Shown here: positions 1 to 12,245 of the stretch, piece after piece
Layout of the letters: every line of letters begins with the position of its first letter
Numbering within the stretch: the stretch's first letter is position 1
Notes under the pieces: model-generated
Database searches by the model: none
What the model was told of the DNA's origin: nothing
What the model saw: only the letters and a program-made list of their open reading frames with translations
Assembly (NCBI RefSeq): GCF_963576675.1
Contig: NC_088915.1
Span: 35,121,501-35,185,500 of the forward strand
Direction: 5' to 3'
Source: Euphorbia lathyris
Lineage: Eukaryota > Streptophyta > Magnoliopsida > Malpighiales > Euphorbiaceae
Length of the DNA stretch: 64,000 nucleotides
Program-made: the position numbers and the translations under genes

Positions 1-958
1 TCCTGAGCATATACACATTTTACTACTCTTGCACAACTATTAGTAAAATGTTTGCTTATCCATCAATACTATTTCGTTTTTGAGCCATAAATAGTCCATG
101 AACGCATGAAGACCTAAAGGATCAAGATTCCATAATAAACCAGTCTGTTTCTCATGATTCGTACTCTAAACAATTGATTTCCTAAATAAAATGAAATTGT
201 TGAAAAATTGGGTTCTAATTAATTTGCTGTTTTCCATTTTTTCTAAAAACTTTCTTTATTAATAGCCCTTCCATGGTTAAAAAAAAATAGCCTTTACATT
301 TTAATGACTTTGAAGACTAATAAATCTGGATTTTATTAATTTTGCTGATGAAATTAAATAAAATAAAAATTTTAAAATTAGCCTCGACAATATCATATAG
401 AATAATATATTTAAAAAAATTTGAGAAACTCTAGTTAAAACCATATCACAAGAAAATATTTATTGAGATGGCACACATTTTGCAGTGGATTCACAGATCG
501 AGAAATATCATCCGCAGCTCTAAATTCTTTTCGGCTTGTGAGCCTTTCGCCAACTACCATGACTAGTAGAGGAGCAACTGCTTTGATTTGATAGTTTGAA
601 AACTGAAATGCAATATGAAAATTCTGGGCATCCGAGAGGAGATAGGATTATATTTATCTGTTACGGAAAATCTTATCTGAAAATCAAAATATTTTTTTCT
701 TTTTGTAAAGAGAAAATGAAAATGTTAGACAATTGAATTAACAAAATTTCGTCCTAATAAATGATAAAATTTGAGTATGGGCTTGATGTAATTTCTTTTT
801 TAAAACTTCTCTTAATAAACTTCAAACACAAAAACAATTAAACATATAGTACAACTTTTCAATGCGGGAAAGATGAAAACCCATTTCCATGCCCACAACT
901 TTTCATTTTTCAAACAATAAATTCTTTTGGGTAACCGAACTTTAAAAGAAATTAAATA
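1..958. other. AT-rich intergenic DNA, no gene seen
   Basis: No frame of convincing coding character, no recognisable repeat ends and no RNA gene were seen. Short A/T homopolymers are common. Probably degraded intergenic or old transposon sequence. Confidence 0.5.
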
Positions 959-1144
959 CTCCCTCCATTCCATTATATAGGTCATTCTAGCAAATTAGTT
1001 TTTTCTCTAAATATAAGTCATTCTAGGATTCCAATGCTTATTGCCCAATAGTGACATGAGAGAGAATTATTTTTTAGTTAATCAATATATTTTTTAATTT
1101 GTGTGAAATACCCTACAATGACTTATATAATGGAATGGAGGGAG
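959..1144. mobile_element. Stowaway-like MITE (Tc1/mariner type)
   Basis: A 186-bp non-coding element with terminal inverted repeats: it opens CTCCCTCCATTCCATTATAT and closes with the reverse complement (ATATAATGGAATGGAGGGAG). It is flanked on both sides by the dinucleotide TA (957-958 and 1145-1146). The CTCCCTCC terminus with a TA target duplication is the hallmark of Stowaway MITEs mobilised by mariner-like transposases. It carries no coding capacity. Confidence 0.88.
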
Positions 1145-1429
1145 TAACATATTTCATGGGTAGATTTGAGCGCTAGGACTTGCATATCAAAATGCCTAAC
1201 ATATTCATTTATGATATTATGTGGAATTAAAGTTTGGGTACATGTATCAATAAAAAGCGTTAGGCATAAAGTATAGCTATCTATACACATATATAAATAA
1301 CAAAACATGATTTTAAAGATATGTTCATAATCCTAATGTCACGTTGTAAAACGCAGAAAATGGAAAGACATACGGAACATAAGCCAATCAACCATCTCAT
1401 GTGGAAGACTAAACACTGATAGGTATAAG

Positions 1430-1672
1430 TAAAGTTGTCTATAAATAGTCACTCCTGAGATACCACAGGATATCACTAAACTTTACTTTCAAGTCTATTT
1501 ACTTTCTCTAAGTAACATACTGACTTAGGCATCAGAGATAGGACGTCGAACTCCGGCCCTCTCTGACCATTTGTTCATTCCGTTCAGGTGCTTCAAGTTC
1601 AACATGATCGTTGCATTCTGTAGACTAACAGACATCATTTGGTGCAATGAGCGTGGATCCCACTTTGTGAAA
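1430..1672 (+). mobile_element. Ty3/gypsy LTR end and leader (remnant)
   Basis: A TATAAATAG box (1440-1448) is followed about 90 bp later by CTGACTTAGGCATCAGAG, a motif seen near the LTR end of many plant gypsy elements. A degenerate TTTGGTGCAATGAG (1638-1651) could be a decayed TTTGGCGCC-type primer site. The same order, TATA box then CTGACTTAGGCATCA, recurs on the minus strand at about 49,600-49,720, so both belong to one family. The upstream LTR boundary was not found. Confidence 0.55.
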
Positions 1673-3385
1673 ATGTCTCACATAAAGAGTTTTGTACTTC
1701 AACTAGTTCTTCAACCAATCACTGATATTCCAAGTACTTCGGCTACACATAATTGTGATCTTGTGGATGCTAGTAATAATACATTGGAACCGCCACACAT
1801 CATGCCAGCGTTGGATCAAAATATCGAGGCCTGTTTAGGATCTTTATATCTTGAGTAGTGTCGGTTTATAGATGGAATCACAAAGCAACTCATATATAAT
1901 ATGGGCTCCGTCCAAGAATCGATGAATATTTTAAGGGCAGAGTATGCAATGTAGATGGAAGTTATGAGACCAGAGCTCAAAGAGGCACGGGAGATGAATA
2001 GACATAGGGACAGACATGGTTCTACACTCTCCATGAAAGAGAGAGGCCTCAGAGGAATCTCACTCTTAGACAGTTAGATGTAGATCGAAAGAAAATATTG
2101 TTAGTCCAATAGATGTTATCATTCACCATCACCTCTTAAGCAGCCTCCTCGAGTAGAAGGCTCTAGGTCCCTAAAGAGACGTCAATGAGCTTGTCATGAT
2201 TCTACTGAGTCCTTGATACGTCACTATGAGGCTAATCGACACAATCCAGCTAGATAGAGATTACCAAAATGAAGAAACCCTCGGTCACATCCAAAACATA
2301 AGGTGGGAGAACTCATTGAAATAAGATGTTTATAATCTCACCAGGAAGGAGCTATGGCATGTAATGAAGGACCAAGGCTTAGAATCAAGGCTACTAGAGA
2401 CCACATATATGGATACCCAACTCTCTGCGGAGATTATGAGTCAACCCATGCCACATGTATTTAAATATACATTGCTCAAAGACTATAATGGTATGACTAA
2501 CTCTACTTTGGATGCCAAAAAAATTCACAGGGCATTACAAATGACAGCTACCGATGCCCTCATGTGCAGATTTTTTTCCACAACATTGAATGATTATGCA
2601 ACCTATTGGTATGATTAGTTGCTATCATGTTCCATCAGATCCTTTAAACAGATGTCAAACGAGTTTGCCGAATATTTTATTACCTCCATTCCTGAGAGCA
2701 AGACGATGCAAGATTTGAATTAACTAGTGTAGAAACCAAGTGAGTCTCTTAAAGAATGGGTATAGAGGTTTCAGTGAACGACCATCCAAATTAAACATAT
2801 GAATATTGGAGCGGTGGAGGCCATGGCAATAAATTACCGAAGTAAGGATTTCTGAAAAGAGTTAACTATGTGTAAACTGAAGACATTTCCAGATGTGATG
2901 AAAAGAACGCGCGATTTCGTCAAAGGGATGGTCACCACTTGAATCCATTTTTAAAGGATAGGTTGGGACCAGTTCATCATCAAAATGAGCCTATGAGCGA
3001 TAGGGGCAAAGAGGAGCATATGAGATCCAAAGACCAAACAGATCGAAACTATACTCTCATCAATGCTCTTTGGAAAGAGATTTTATGTTGGGTAGAATCA
3101 AATAAGCAGGACATCCAATATCCACCAAAACTGAACGCATCAGGCTGAAGGCATAACGGTCTATATTACGAGTTTCACAATAGTGAAGGCCATAACATTG
3201 AAGACTGTAGACAAGTGGCTGCAGAGCTTAATAAAATGGATGAGGCAAGAAAACTAGACAAGTTCCTCAAAAACATAATCAAAGCTAGAGAGCCTAAGGA
3301 TAAGCATCAAGCAGACGCACATAGGAGCATAATCAACGTCATTAATGGAGGCCCAAAGGAGGATCATTTAGCTACGCGAAAATGA
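1673..3385 (+). pseudogene. Ty3/gypsy gag pseudogene
   Basis: Several frames separated by stops and frameshifts together resemble a plant gypsy Gag. A start ATG at 1673 follows the leader. A segment around 2430-2620 has the retrotransposon gag core pattern, with the run ...MPHVFKYTLLKDYNGMT and ending in YATYWYD. This is followed by FAEYF...SIPESKTMQDLN and KEWV*RFQ. Around 3050-3140 is YTLINALWKEILCWVE, then at 3165-3215 a decayed zinc-knuckle-like YYEFHNSEGHNIEDC. No protease or polymerase follows; the copia fragment starts instead. The same gag lineage is present on the minus strand at 45,960-49,483. Non-functional. Confidence 0.75.
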
Positions 3386-3534
3386 GTATTCGAGGATAAA
3401 GAATGAATAGTTGAGTCCAGATCATAGTTCACCTTTGGGAATTTCCCTCTTTAAACACACGATGATCCATTGGGAATTTCCATCTCCATTGACCACATAC
3501 CCAAGAAATACTAAGCTCTCCATCACAAGTCACA

Positions 3535-6500
3535 CTTCTTGTGTGTTTGCTGATGGTGTGTGTCATGTTCAGGGCACTCATCTTCAGTAGACAATTGGTT
3601 CAGCTAGGCTTTGCAATGGCCTGTATTTCTTGCCTCGAGAATTGTCACATGCTAGTACAGTGTCTGCAGTTTCTTCTCAATATACTCAACCTTTTTCTAT
3701 CAAGGAACATTGGCATTTTCGGTTGGGTCATTTCCCTTTTTCTAAGTTGGAGTTGTTTGATGTTTTTCCTCGTTCTATAGATTGTAATAAAGATATGCAT
3801 TATGATTGTAAAGTGTGTCCTTTGGCTAAGATGAAAAGGCTTCCTTTTCCTGTTAGTTCAACTAAGTCAGAAACTATGTTTAATTTGGTACATTTGGATG
3901 TTTGGGGACCTTTTGCTACTGAATCTCATGCTGGTTATAAGTATTTTCATACAGTAATTGATGATTATAGTCGTTATACTTGGATCTTTTTGTTAAAAAC
4001 TAAGGCCCAAGCCTCAAAATGTATTCAGGGTTTTTATGCTTATGTTCAGGTCCATTTCTCAAAGAACATTAAAACTTTGAGAAGTGATAATGCTCCTGAA
4101 CTTCAGCTTGTTGATTTTTGTCTAGCTAACGGAATTTTGCACCAGTTATCATGCCCTTTATACCCCTTAACAAAACAACATTGTTGAGAGAAAACATCAG
4201 CACTTGCTTAGTGTGGCTAGGTCTTTGCGTTTTCAATCTTCATTGCCACTTACTTTTTGGCCTGACTGTATTCTACATGCCTCATTTCTTATTAATATGT
4301 TTCCTACTCCTGTTTTGAGTAATACAAGCCCTCATGAAATTTTGTTTGGAGAAAAGCCTAAGTATAATATGTTAAGAGTCTTTGGTAGTTTAGTATATAT
4401 TAAGAATTTAAAACCTAATCAGTCTAAGTTTGATGCAATGCTCACCTTGTGTTTTTGTTGGTTATAAGTCACAAATGAAAGGATATAAGGTTTTTAATTT
4501 AAACTCGCATACCTATACTATTTCTAGAGATGTCAAGTTAGTGGAACATGTTTTTCCATATCAATAACTTGAGGCATATCAGATACATGAGGAACCTCAA
4601 TTGTTAAGTATAATTTTTTTAACTAGTTTGTATCCTGTTGCAGAAACTGTGCCTATAGTTGATCATATACCTCTTAATACCCCTTCACAATTTGTTTTAG
4701 ATTCTTTGTTTGATATTCCAAGATATGGTGTTCACATTCATGATTCAACAATTGCTATTAATGATATGTCTCTCTTATCACATAATGATGTTATAGTGGA
4801 TGTGGTGCCTGTTGATACGGTTTCTAATGATCACATAGCTGACATTATTGATCTAATGGATGAAAATTTAGACTTAGGAGTAAGAAAGTCTAGTAGAGTT
4901 AGAACTAAGCTTTCTTATTTAACTGATTACCATTGTAATCAACTTAGTGTTAGTTCCCATGCGTCTTCAGTTAAATTTAATCCCAAATATCCTCTTTCTA
5001 ATGTTGTTAGCTATGACAAATTGTTTGATTCACATAAGAGTCATATTTTAAATATCACTATCATTCCTGAACCTAAGAATTATAAAGAGGCAGTGAAACA
5101 TGTATGTTGGCAACAAGCAATGGACACAGAATTAAAGGCATTAGAACAGACTAAAACATGGAGATTAACATAGTTACCTCCAGGTACTGTTCCAATAGGT
5201 TCTAGATGGGTTTTCAAAGTGAAACTTAAGAGTGATGGAACCTTGGAAAGGTACAAGGCTAATTTAATTGCTAAAAGGTATACCCAAGTTGAAGGGATTG
5301 ATTATAGGGATACATTTTCCCCAGTTGTGAAACTAAGTACTGTAAGGTTAGTCTTAGCATTAGCAGCCATTGAAAATTGGCCTATGTATCAGTGCGATGT
5401 TAATAATGCCTTCTTACATGGAGAGTTAGAGGATGAGGTTTATATGGAACCTCCCCTTAGGATACCTTTAGCAAAACCTGGTCTGGTTTGTAAATTGCAA
5501 AAGTCCCTTTACGGGCTTAAGCAAGCGAGTAGGCAATGGTATTCCAGGTTATCTGTTTTTCTTTTCAAACATAATTATGTGCAGTGTGAATCTGATCACT
5601 CAATGTTCATTAATCATCATAATGGTCTCATAACTTGTTTGCTTGTGTATGTTGATGATATCATTTTGACAGGAAATGATATCAATGAAATACAACATAT
5701 AGAATATGTTTTGGATAGTGAATTTAAGATCAAAGATTTAGGTTTTTTAAAGTTCTTTCTTGGTCTCGAAATAGCAAGGTCTGCTACAGGTATTCATATT
5801 TCCCAAAGGAAATACACTTTGGAATTTCTACAGGATGCTGGTTTGTTGGCAGCGAAGCCTGTTGCTACTCCTATGGAAGTAACATTGAGACTGTCAAGAA
5901 ATCAAGGTAAACAATTGGTTGACCCTTTAGTGTATCGGCGATTGATTGGTAGGTTAATTTATCTCACTAATACCAGGCCAGATATAATCTTTTCTGCCAA
6001 TACTTTAAGTCAATTCTTATCAAAACCAACTGATGTTCATTTAGCTGTAGCAAAGAGAATATTTTTGTATCTTAAGAAAGATCCAAGACAAGGTTTATTC
6101 TATGCAGCGACATCTGAATTAGCATTACAAGCTTATTCTGATGCTGATTGGGCCACTTGTATAGATACTAGGAGATCGGTTACTGGCTTTTATGTTTATT
6201 TGGGCAGGTCCTTGATAAGATGGAAGAGCAAGAAACAAGTCACAGTGTCAAGGTCTTCTAGTGAAGCAGAATACAGGGCCATGTCATCTGTTACAGCAGA
6301 GGTTCAGTGGTTGATATACATTCTTCAAGCAATGAGGATCAAATACAAGCAGCCAGTTCCCCTTTTTTTGTGACAACCAATCTGAAATCTATCTTACTCA
6401 TAATTCCACTTTTCATGAGAGAACAAAACATATAGAGCTCGATTGCCATTTTGTCAGAGAAAAGTATAAGGATGGTTTGGTGCATCCCTTAGCCATTTCT

Positions 6501-6604
6501 ACTGTTCATCAAATAGCAGACATTTTCACAAAGCCATTGCCATCACCAATTTATGCATTTATGGTGTCCAAGCTAGGAGTGCTTAATATTTACCATCTAG
6601 CTTG
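3535..6604 (+). pseudogene. Ty1/copia pol pseudogene (integrase, RT, RNase H), 5'-truncated
   Basis: The fragment begins inside pol, just upstream of the integrase zinc domain (HWHFRLGH at about 3707), and lacks gag and protease. The integrase core shows HLDVWGPF and LRSDNAPEL (the usual G of DNG is missing). It shifts frame near 4180 and again near 4465. The RT domain (5219-6373 plus upstream) has RWVFKVK, QCDVNNAFLHGELEDEVYM and the catalytic YVDDIILTG. RNase H shows AYSDADWATC, RSSSEAEYRAMS and, after a frameshift near 6365, CDNQSEIYL, ending IADIFTKPL...KLGV. In-frame stops lie at about 3588 and at 5171-5173. It cannot encode a working polyprotein. It abuts gypsy gag debris on the left. 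Confidence 0.9.
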
Positions 6605-6605
6605 A

Positions 6606-6623
6606 GGGGGGGGGGGGGGGGGG
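6606..6623 (+). repeat. 18-bp poly-G tract at the copia polypurine-tract position
   Basis: Directly after the last pol codons, GCTTGA is followed by 18 consecutive G residues, just before the presumed 3' LTR. Copia polypurine tracts usually read TTGAGGGGGAG, so this one appears to have expanded by slippage, although an assembly artefact is possible. Confidence 0.7.
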
Positions 6624-7560
6624 TAATAGGGTTGAAATTGTAATTAGAAATATTGTAGGGGTAGTTGAGTATTTTATCAAAAGTCCAAGGATGTATTAGT
6701 TTTAGTATCTTCTATAAATAGGGGTTAACTGTTAGAGTTAGGGTTAACTTTTCACAATCTCTTTCTTTTCTTCTTCGCCTCCTTTGCTATAGATTTCCTT
6801 GCCTTCTTCAATGTTTATCAATGGTAGAATGATCTCATTCTTTCTCTAGTTCTTCATCTTGTTAAGTTCTGCTCCAAACCATTAATTATTCGTTACATTT
6901 GAAGAAGTCTTCTTGCCATATGATGCTCACTAGTTCTACTCCAAACCAATTCAATACTTGGTCCAGAGCAGGGGCATAACTAGGGGGGTTGGGGTGGGCT
7001 CGAGCCCCGACAGGCCATTGGAGAATTGAGAATTTTTTTTTTTAGTAATGATGCCTGATAATATTTTGGAGAGAATTATATTGAATCTATGTAGTATTAT
7101 TTCAATGTTTATAGGTAGATGAGATGGTTAAGAATGCTTACTTCTATTTGAACTCCCTCCAACCTCATTTACTTTTAAAAAGTTTTTATTTATTTTAATT
7201 TTATTTTTCAATAATTATAAAAACATGTTACCATTATTAATTAATGTAAATGGACTCTTTATTTTTATTTGGATAACACTTCTGAATTCATTTTTAGTAT
7301 GTCTTTACCATTAAAAAAGTAAATATATTTAATATTCATTTTTATTATGTCATTACCATTAAAAAAAGTAAACATGTTTAATTTTCTATTAGTTCAATGC
7401 TAGTTTCTAAAAAATGATAACATTTTTCCAATTTTAACGCGTTGGAGGCTAAAATTTTTTTGCCCAACCCTAACGGCTGGACTTTGAAAATTTACAGTCA
7501 ATCGCACGGTTAATATTAGCCCCCCAAATCTTCATTCCTGGTTCCGCCACTGGTCCACAG
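6624..7560 (+). mobile_element. Copia 3' LTR, interrupted by a hAT MITE
   Basis: The LTR-like sequence begins TAATAGGGTTGAAATTG right after the poly-G tract and contains a TATAAATAGGGG promoter box at about 6713-6724. It runs to the MITE at 6969 and probably ends just beyond it (about 7558, ...TTGGTCCACA). Without the MITE the LTR would be about 350 bp. No 5' LTR partner exists in the window, so the ends are inferred. Confidence 0.55.
6969..7552. mobile_element. hAT-type MITE inside the copia LTR
   Basis: The left end CAGGGGCATAACTAGGGGGG pairs imperfectly with the right end CCTGGTTCCGCCACTG (reverse complement CAGTGGCGGAACCAGG). The CAGNGGCGGANCCAGG-type terminus is common in plant hAT elements. 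Flanking 8-mers GTCCAGAG (6961-6968) and GTCCACAG (7553-7560) match at 7 of 8 positions, as expected for an 8-bp hAT target duplication. The 584-bp interior is AT-rich and non-coding. Confidence 0.8.
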
Positions 7561-8698
7561 TGTCTATACATAGATTTGGTTGCTCTATGTTTTTTCTTCT
7601 AAATTTAATAATTTTTAAATATTTATCTCCTTATTTTAAATTATTAAATTTCTTCAAGAAACTTTATATAATAATATAATTGTTACAGATTTATGTGTTA
7701 TTTTTAACTAACAAATAATTAATTAAGCGAACAAATTAAGTTTTGGCTGTAGTCTGTTGGTACCTATTCGATCCAGATATTGTCAACCAATTAATTGTTT
7801 GATTAATCATCATCCACACTGTTAGAGAGAGAAGGAAGAACTCACTCTCTCTTGAGTTAGAGAGAGAGGAGAATGAAAAGGGAGAGTTAGAGAAAGAAGG
7901 CACAAAGAAATCCATAATGTTGTGCATTGTAATCGGGTGAACGGGACCTTAGAGATTAATCAGATTTATATTTTTGTATTTTTATATTTATTAATGAACA
8001 AAGTATTATATAAATATAATTAAAATATTTATTATACTATTTAATAGTAATAATATAAAGTAATTTAATATATATAATTGTAATATATTTTTTTTTGAAA
8101 AAGGTGCAAAAAACAACATTTTAACAAGAACAATTATATCAACGAAACAACTCAAAAATAACTTTTATAAGTAATATAATTCATCAAAGTCAATGAAACA
8201 TTGTCTTTAAAAATTTAAATGATATCATGGAAACAATTAAAAATGCAATTAAATAAAATATTTTAAAATAATAAATAAAATTCACAAACAACAATACAAT
8301 AATGTTCAAAAGTGAATTATAATTAATAATAATAATATATTTTTTTGTCCGATCACTGCCTAAACGCTACCCAAATGTTTTATAGCCGATGCCTAAGTAG
8401 CCTAGGCGATGTCCAAATGGCAAAAAAAACGCTGTTAGATAGCCTAATTGGAGTAGATCGGAATAAATTCTTGATTTCGAGTATTTAGACAAAATTTGGA
8501 TAGTCCAAAAGGCCGTTTTCTTCAAACTAATAATTAATATAAGGTAAATAATTTAGTATTTCTTACAATTTTATCTAACATACTGTTTAGTCATTGTATT
8601 TGCATAATATATTGTTTTTGAATCTTAATAATAGATTGCATAATCATTAACTTTTGTTGAATCAACAGTTTAGTTTTTATAGACTAAAAAACTGACGA
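7561..8698. other. AT-rich intergenic DNA
   Basis: Mostly A/T runs with no plausible reading frame. A short GCCTAAGTAGCCTAGGCGAT stretch near 8390 resembles ends of some plant DNA transposons, but no partner end was found. Confidence 0.4.
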
Positions 8699-8747
8699 GA
8701 ACTAGACATGATGTTATTTTAAAAAAAAAGGAACTAGACATGATGTT
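8699..8747. repeat. 17-bp direct repeat around a short A-rich insert
   Basis: GAACTAGACATGATGTT occurs at 8699-8715 and again at 8731-8747, separated by ATTTTAAAAAAAAAG. The layout (target duplication, short A-rich tail, target copy) looks like a very short retroposed insertion just upstream of the truncated LINE. Confidence 0.8.
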
Positions 8748-8764
8748 TAATAAAAAAAAATATA

Positions 8765-11585
8765 CTCCCAGCTCCGTTTGTGAAGGAAGAATTCCGTCAG
8801 GCGCTATACGAAACGGGTTCAGAGAAAGCACCGAGTTCATACGGCTTTAACGCTGGATTTTATCAAAAATTCTGGCATATAATTGGAGATGAAGTATTTG
8901 TTGCGGGTTGTCTGTGGCTGGAAAGCGGTGTATTCCCTGAGAAGGTAAACGATGCTATCATAGCCTTAGTTCCAAAATGTGACGTCCCTCAAACGATGAA
9001 AGATCTAAGACCAATTGCTCTCTGCAATGTGGTCTACAAGATAGGGTCCAAGGTTCTGGCCAACCGTCTACAGCGAGTCCTCCCAACAGTTATATCTGAA
9101 AATCAATATGCATTTCTCAAAGGCCGATCCATACATGACAACGTTTTGATTGCTTTTGAGTTGATCCACAACATGAAAATAAATGTCCATAAAAAACAAG
9201 GGGAGGTGGCACTGAAGATTGACATAAGTAAAGCTTATGACATGGTGGATTGGAATTATCTTAAGGTTGTGCAGCTGAAACTGGGGTTTTCTGAGAAACG
9301 GGTCAACATGATGCTACAATGTGTCTCTACGATGCAGTATTATGTGAAAGTGAACTCAAACCTTGTCGGTCTTATTCAGCCTAAACGGGGGCTCAGAAAA
9401 GGAGACCCTTTGTCACCATATCTCTTTTTAATCTGTGCGGAAGGGCTATCTTCACTTTTGTCGGATGCTGAGCAAAAAGGGCTTATACATGGCTGCAGAG
9501 TTGGAATAGGTGCTCCCCCAGTCACACACTTATTATTTGCTGATGATGTTTTTCAGTTTTTCAGGGCTACAATTAATGAATGTCGGGTGATCAAGGAACT
9601 CTTATTGAAGTATGAAACAACCTCTGGACAAGCAGTCAATTTTGGAAAATCTGGACTCATGTGTAGCAGTAATGTGGAACTGGACCTCGCATCAGCATTT
9701 TCCCATATTCTCGAGGTCACACAACCAATTGACACGGGTAAATATTTAGGCCTCCCATCACTTGTTGGAAGAAAGAAAAGGGCCATTTTCGCATGTTTTA
9801 AGAATAAACTTTGGCAACGGCTTCAGCACTAGAGAGGTAAGCCACTATCAAATTCCGGGAGAGCTACACTTATTCGTTCTGTGGGGCAAGCAATGCCTAT
9901 TTATCATATGAGTGTCTTCTTACTCCCTACTTCCACTGCCGAGGAGCTACAGCGAATGCTAAATTCATTCTGGTGGGGTAGTAAACAGTCTAATAGTCGT
10001 GGTATAAATTGGCTTTCCTGGCAAAAATTATGTGTGAACAAACAAAATGGAGGGCTAAATTTCCGAAACTTCACTACATTTAATTTAGCAATGTTGGGGA
10101 AACAAGGTTAGAGATTTATCAAAAATCCCAACTCTCTTGCCAGTAAGATCTTCAAAGTCAAATACTACCATTCAGTGGACTTCTTGGGTGCTAAACTTGG
10201 GCACTCACCTAGCTACATTTGGCGGAGCATTTGGAGTTCTCAACTATTGTTAGAAGAAGGATACAGATGGAAGTTAGGAGATGGTCATTCAGTTAATGTG
10301 TGGTATGATAAATGACTCCAGGACTGCCAAAACAAGAAGGTTATCACCCCACAGATACCAGAATTAGCAAACCTCAAAGTATACGACTTGTTTATACCGC
10401 ATTCGACTGAATGGGATTCTGAGATGCTTGAAGAGCTATTTCTCCCTAAGGATGTTAATGAAATCCTCAAAATACCAAGCCCGCAACACCAAGGCTCAGA
10501 TACAATAATCTGGCATCCCACTACTAATGGGACATATTCAGTAAGAAGTGCGTATAGACTTGCTATTGGAGAAGTCGAAAATTCTGATCATCTACATGTG
10601 GAAGCAGATTGGGAGTTAATTTGGAAAGTCGCGGTTCCATGGAAGGTACGCTACTTTATGTGGAGACTTGCTCACAACTGTCTACCCACTCGGGCTCGAT
10701 TAATTAACAGGGGAATGGTGGTTCCGAGTGAGTGTGTGCTATGTGAATTCGACGTCGAGGATACTTGGAATTTAGGGATCGAATGTGCAGTAACTAAACA
10801 AGTATGGCGCGATTCCAACCTGAGCAGCATTGTCGAAACCAAAGCACACTAGGCGGATAGTTTTCTGCAGTTCCTTTTCAACGTCTTGAACAGTATCAAA
10901 GCGACTGAATAAAAGAAATTTATGATGCTCCTATGGAGCATATGGAGGATAGGTAATGAGACACTTTGGCACTCAACACCACCCAAATCAGTGCAAATAC
11001 AAGTTATAGCCCAGGAAACACTCTGTGATTGGTCTTCGGCTCACGAGGTGAAGGTTGTTCACACTAGCCCAGATACTGCAGTTTGTCGCCTGTGGCACCG
11101 CCCACCCCCTACATTTCAGAAGTGCAATGTGGACGTAGGAATTTTTGCAGGCCAGAATTCAGCGAGAGCGGGGGCAGTATTGCGTAATTCAGAGGGAGCC
11201 TTCGTAGCTGGAAGATTGTCGTCACTTGGGGGCCTGTACTCACTAAAAGAATGTGAGGGACTTGCACTACTGAACGGACTCAGATGGATATCAGACCAAC
11301 ATATCCCAAATGTTATTTTTGAAACAGACTCAAAGATAGTGGCGGATGCAATCTACTCAATCGAGGAAGATCCAACCGAATTTGGTGATACCATTAAAAG
11401 TTTATGATTCGTCATAGCCAATAACGTACGTTTTGTTAGAAGACAAACAAACGAGCTGGCAAAGTCACCAAGTTTTTACACTTGTCGTGTTACCTTTAGT
11501 TATATTCTGAATTTCATTTCAGTTTTGTTGTTGAATGCTTGATCTTTGTTGGCCCATTAATGAAATTTTCTTTCAAAAAAAAAAA
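8765..11585 (+). pseudogene. 5'-truncated L1-type LINE (RT, zf-RVT, RNase H)
   Basis: The 3' half of a plant L1-type non-LTR retrotransposon. The RT domain (8780-9832) reads KAPSSYGFNAGFYQKFW, LRPIALCNVVYKI, FLKGRSIHDN, LKIDISKAYD, GLRKGDPLSPYLF and the catalytic LLFADDVFQFF. After a stop at 9830, frames at 9881-10111 and 10388-10852 carry the post-RT region and the zinc-binding zf-RVT domain (WKVAVPWKVRYFMWRLAHN...CVLCEF). Frame 10922-11407 is an RNase H-like domain (KCNVDVGIF, FETDSKIVADAI). The element ends with a TTAATGAAATTTTC tail and poly-A at 11575-11585. The endonuclease and ORF1 are absent. Several stops and frameshifts make it inactive. Confidence 0.92.
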
Positions 11586-11752
11586 TAGGGTTAATAAATT
11601 ATTTATTATTTATCCTAATTAATATGCTATTACTTGATGGTGTACCTGTGAAGGTAACATGTACACGTGGTGTGTTGTAGACTTTATGAATTTATAGATA
11701 TGTACCCAACCCAAGCAAAGGACAGGAGAGGTCATAATTTCCATTGTTAGGG
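11586..11752 (+). promoter_or_regulatory. Short UGT upstream region with G-box and TATA-like element
   Basis: Only 167 bp separate the LINE poly-A from the UGT start codon. This stretch contains a perfect G-box core CACGTG (11664-11669, in ACACGTGG), a target of bZIP and bHLH factors in plants. A TATA-like TTTATAGATA lies at 11691-11700, about 55 bp before the ATG. Any more distal native promoter was displaced upstream of the LINE. Confidence 0.5.
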
Positions 11753-12245
11753 ATGATAATGGAAGATGAAAAAGAAAAACACAAGCATGGTCGGCTAAGG
11801 CTTGTTCTAGTTCCGACTCCATTTCAAGGGCATTTAAACCCAATGCTTCAACTTGCTGCAACTCTTGAATCAAAAGGGTTTTTAATCACAATTGCTCAAA
11901 ATAGAAGATTAAACTCCCCAAATCCTCGATTTGATATTCTGTCAATAGAAGATAAGTTGTCAGATGAAGATATGTGTTCTCCAGACAAACCTGGAATTGT
12001 TTTGCTTCTGAATGCTAATTGCGAAGCTCCTTTCCAAGAATCCTTAAGGAAGCTAATTGAAGAGGATGAAATTGGTATTGGAATTGGTTGTATAATATAC
12101 GATGAAAGCTCGTACTTTGCTGAAGCAGCTGCTTATAATCTGAAAATTCGAAGCATGGTATTCCGCACTAGTAATGCTATCACTTTGCTTGTTCGCACCA
12201 CTCCCACTTTTCGACTCAGGGCACAAGCTCGTCTCCCCTTACCAG
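11753..12245 (+). CDS. UDP-glycosyltransferase, UGT76-like, exon 1
   Basis: This exon encodes the N-terminal, acceptor-binding half of a family-1 plant glycosyltransferase, a cytosolic enzyme that transfers a sugar from a UDP-sugar to a small molecule. LVLVPTPFQGHLNPMLQLA contains the catalytic His (about residue 27). CIIYDESSYFAEAAA carries the partner Asp (about residue 117); both are intact. The pattern FQGHxNPMLQLA plus CIIYDE is typical of UGT76 members. The first in-frame ATG is 11753; a second ATG at 11759 has a better context (A at -3, G at +4) and may be used, changing the protein by two residues. The exon ends CCAG|GTTCCT at 12245 in phase 1, the usual UGT76 intron position. The acceptor substrate cannot be read from sequence. 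Confidence 0.9.
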
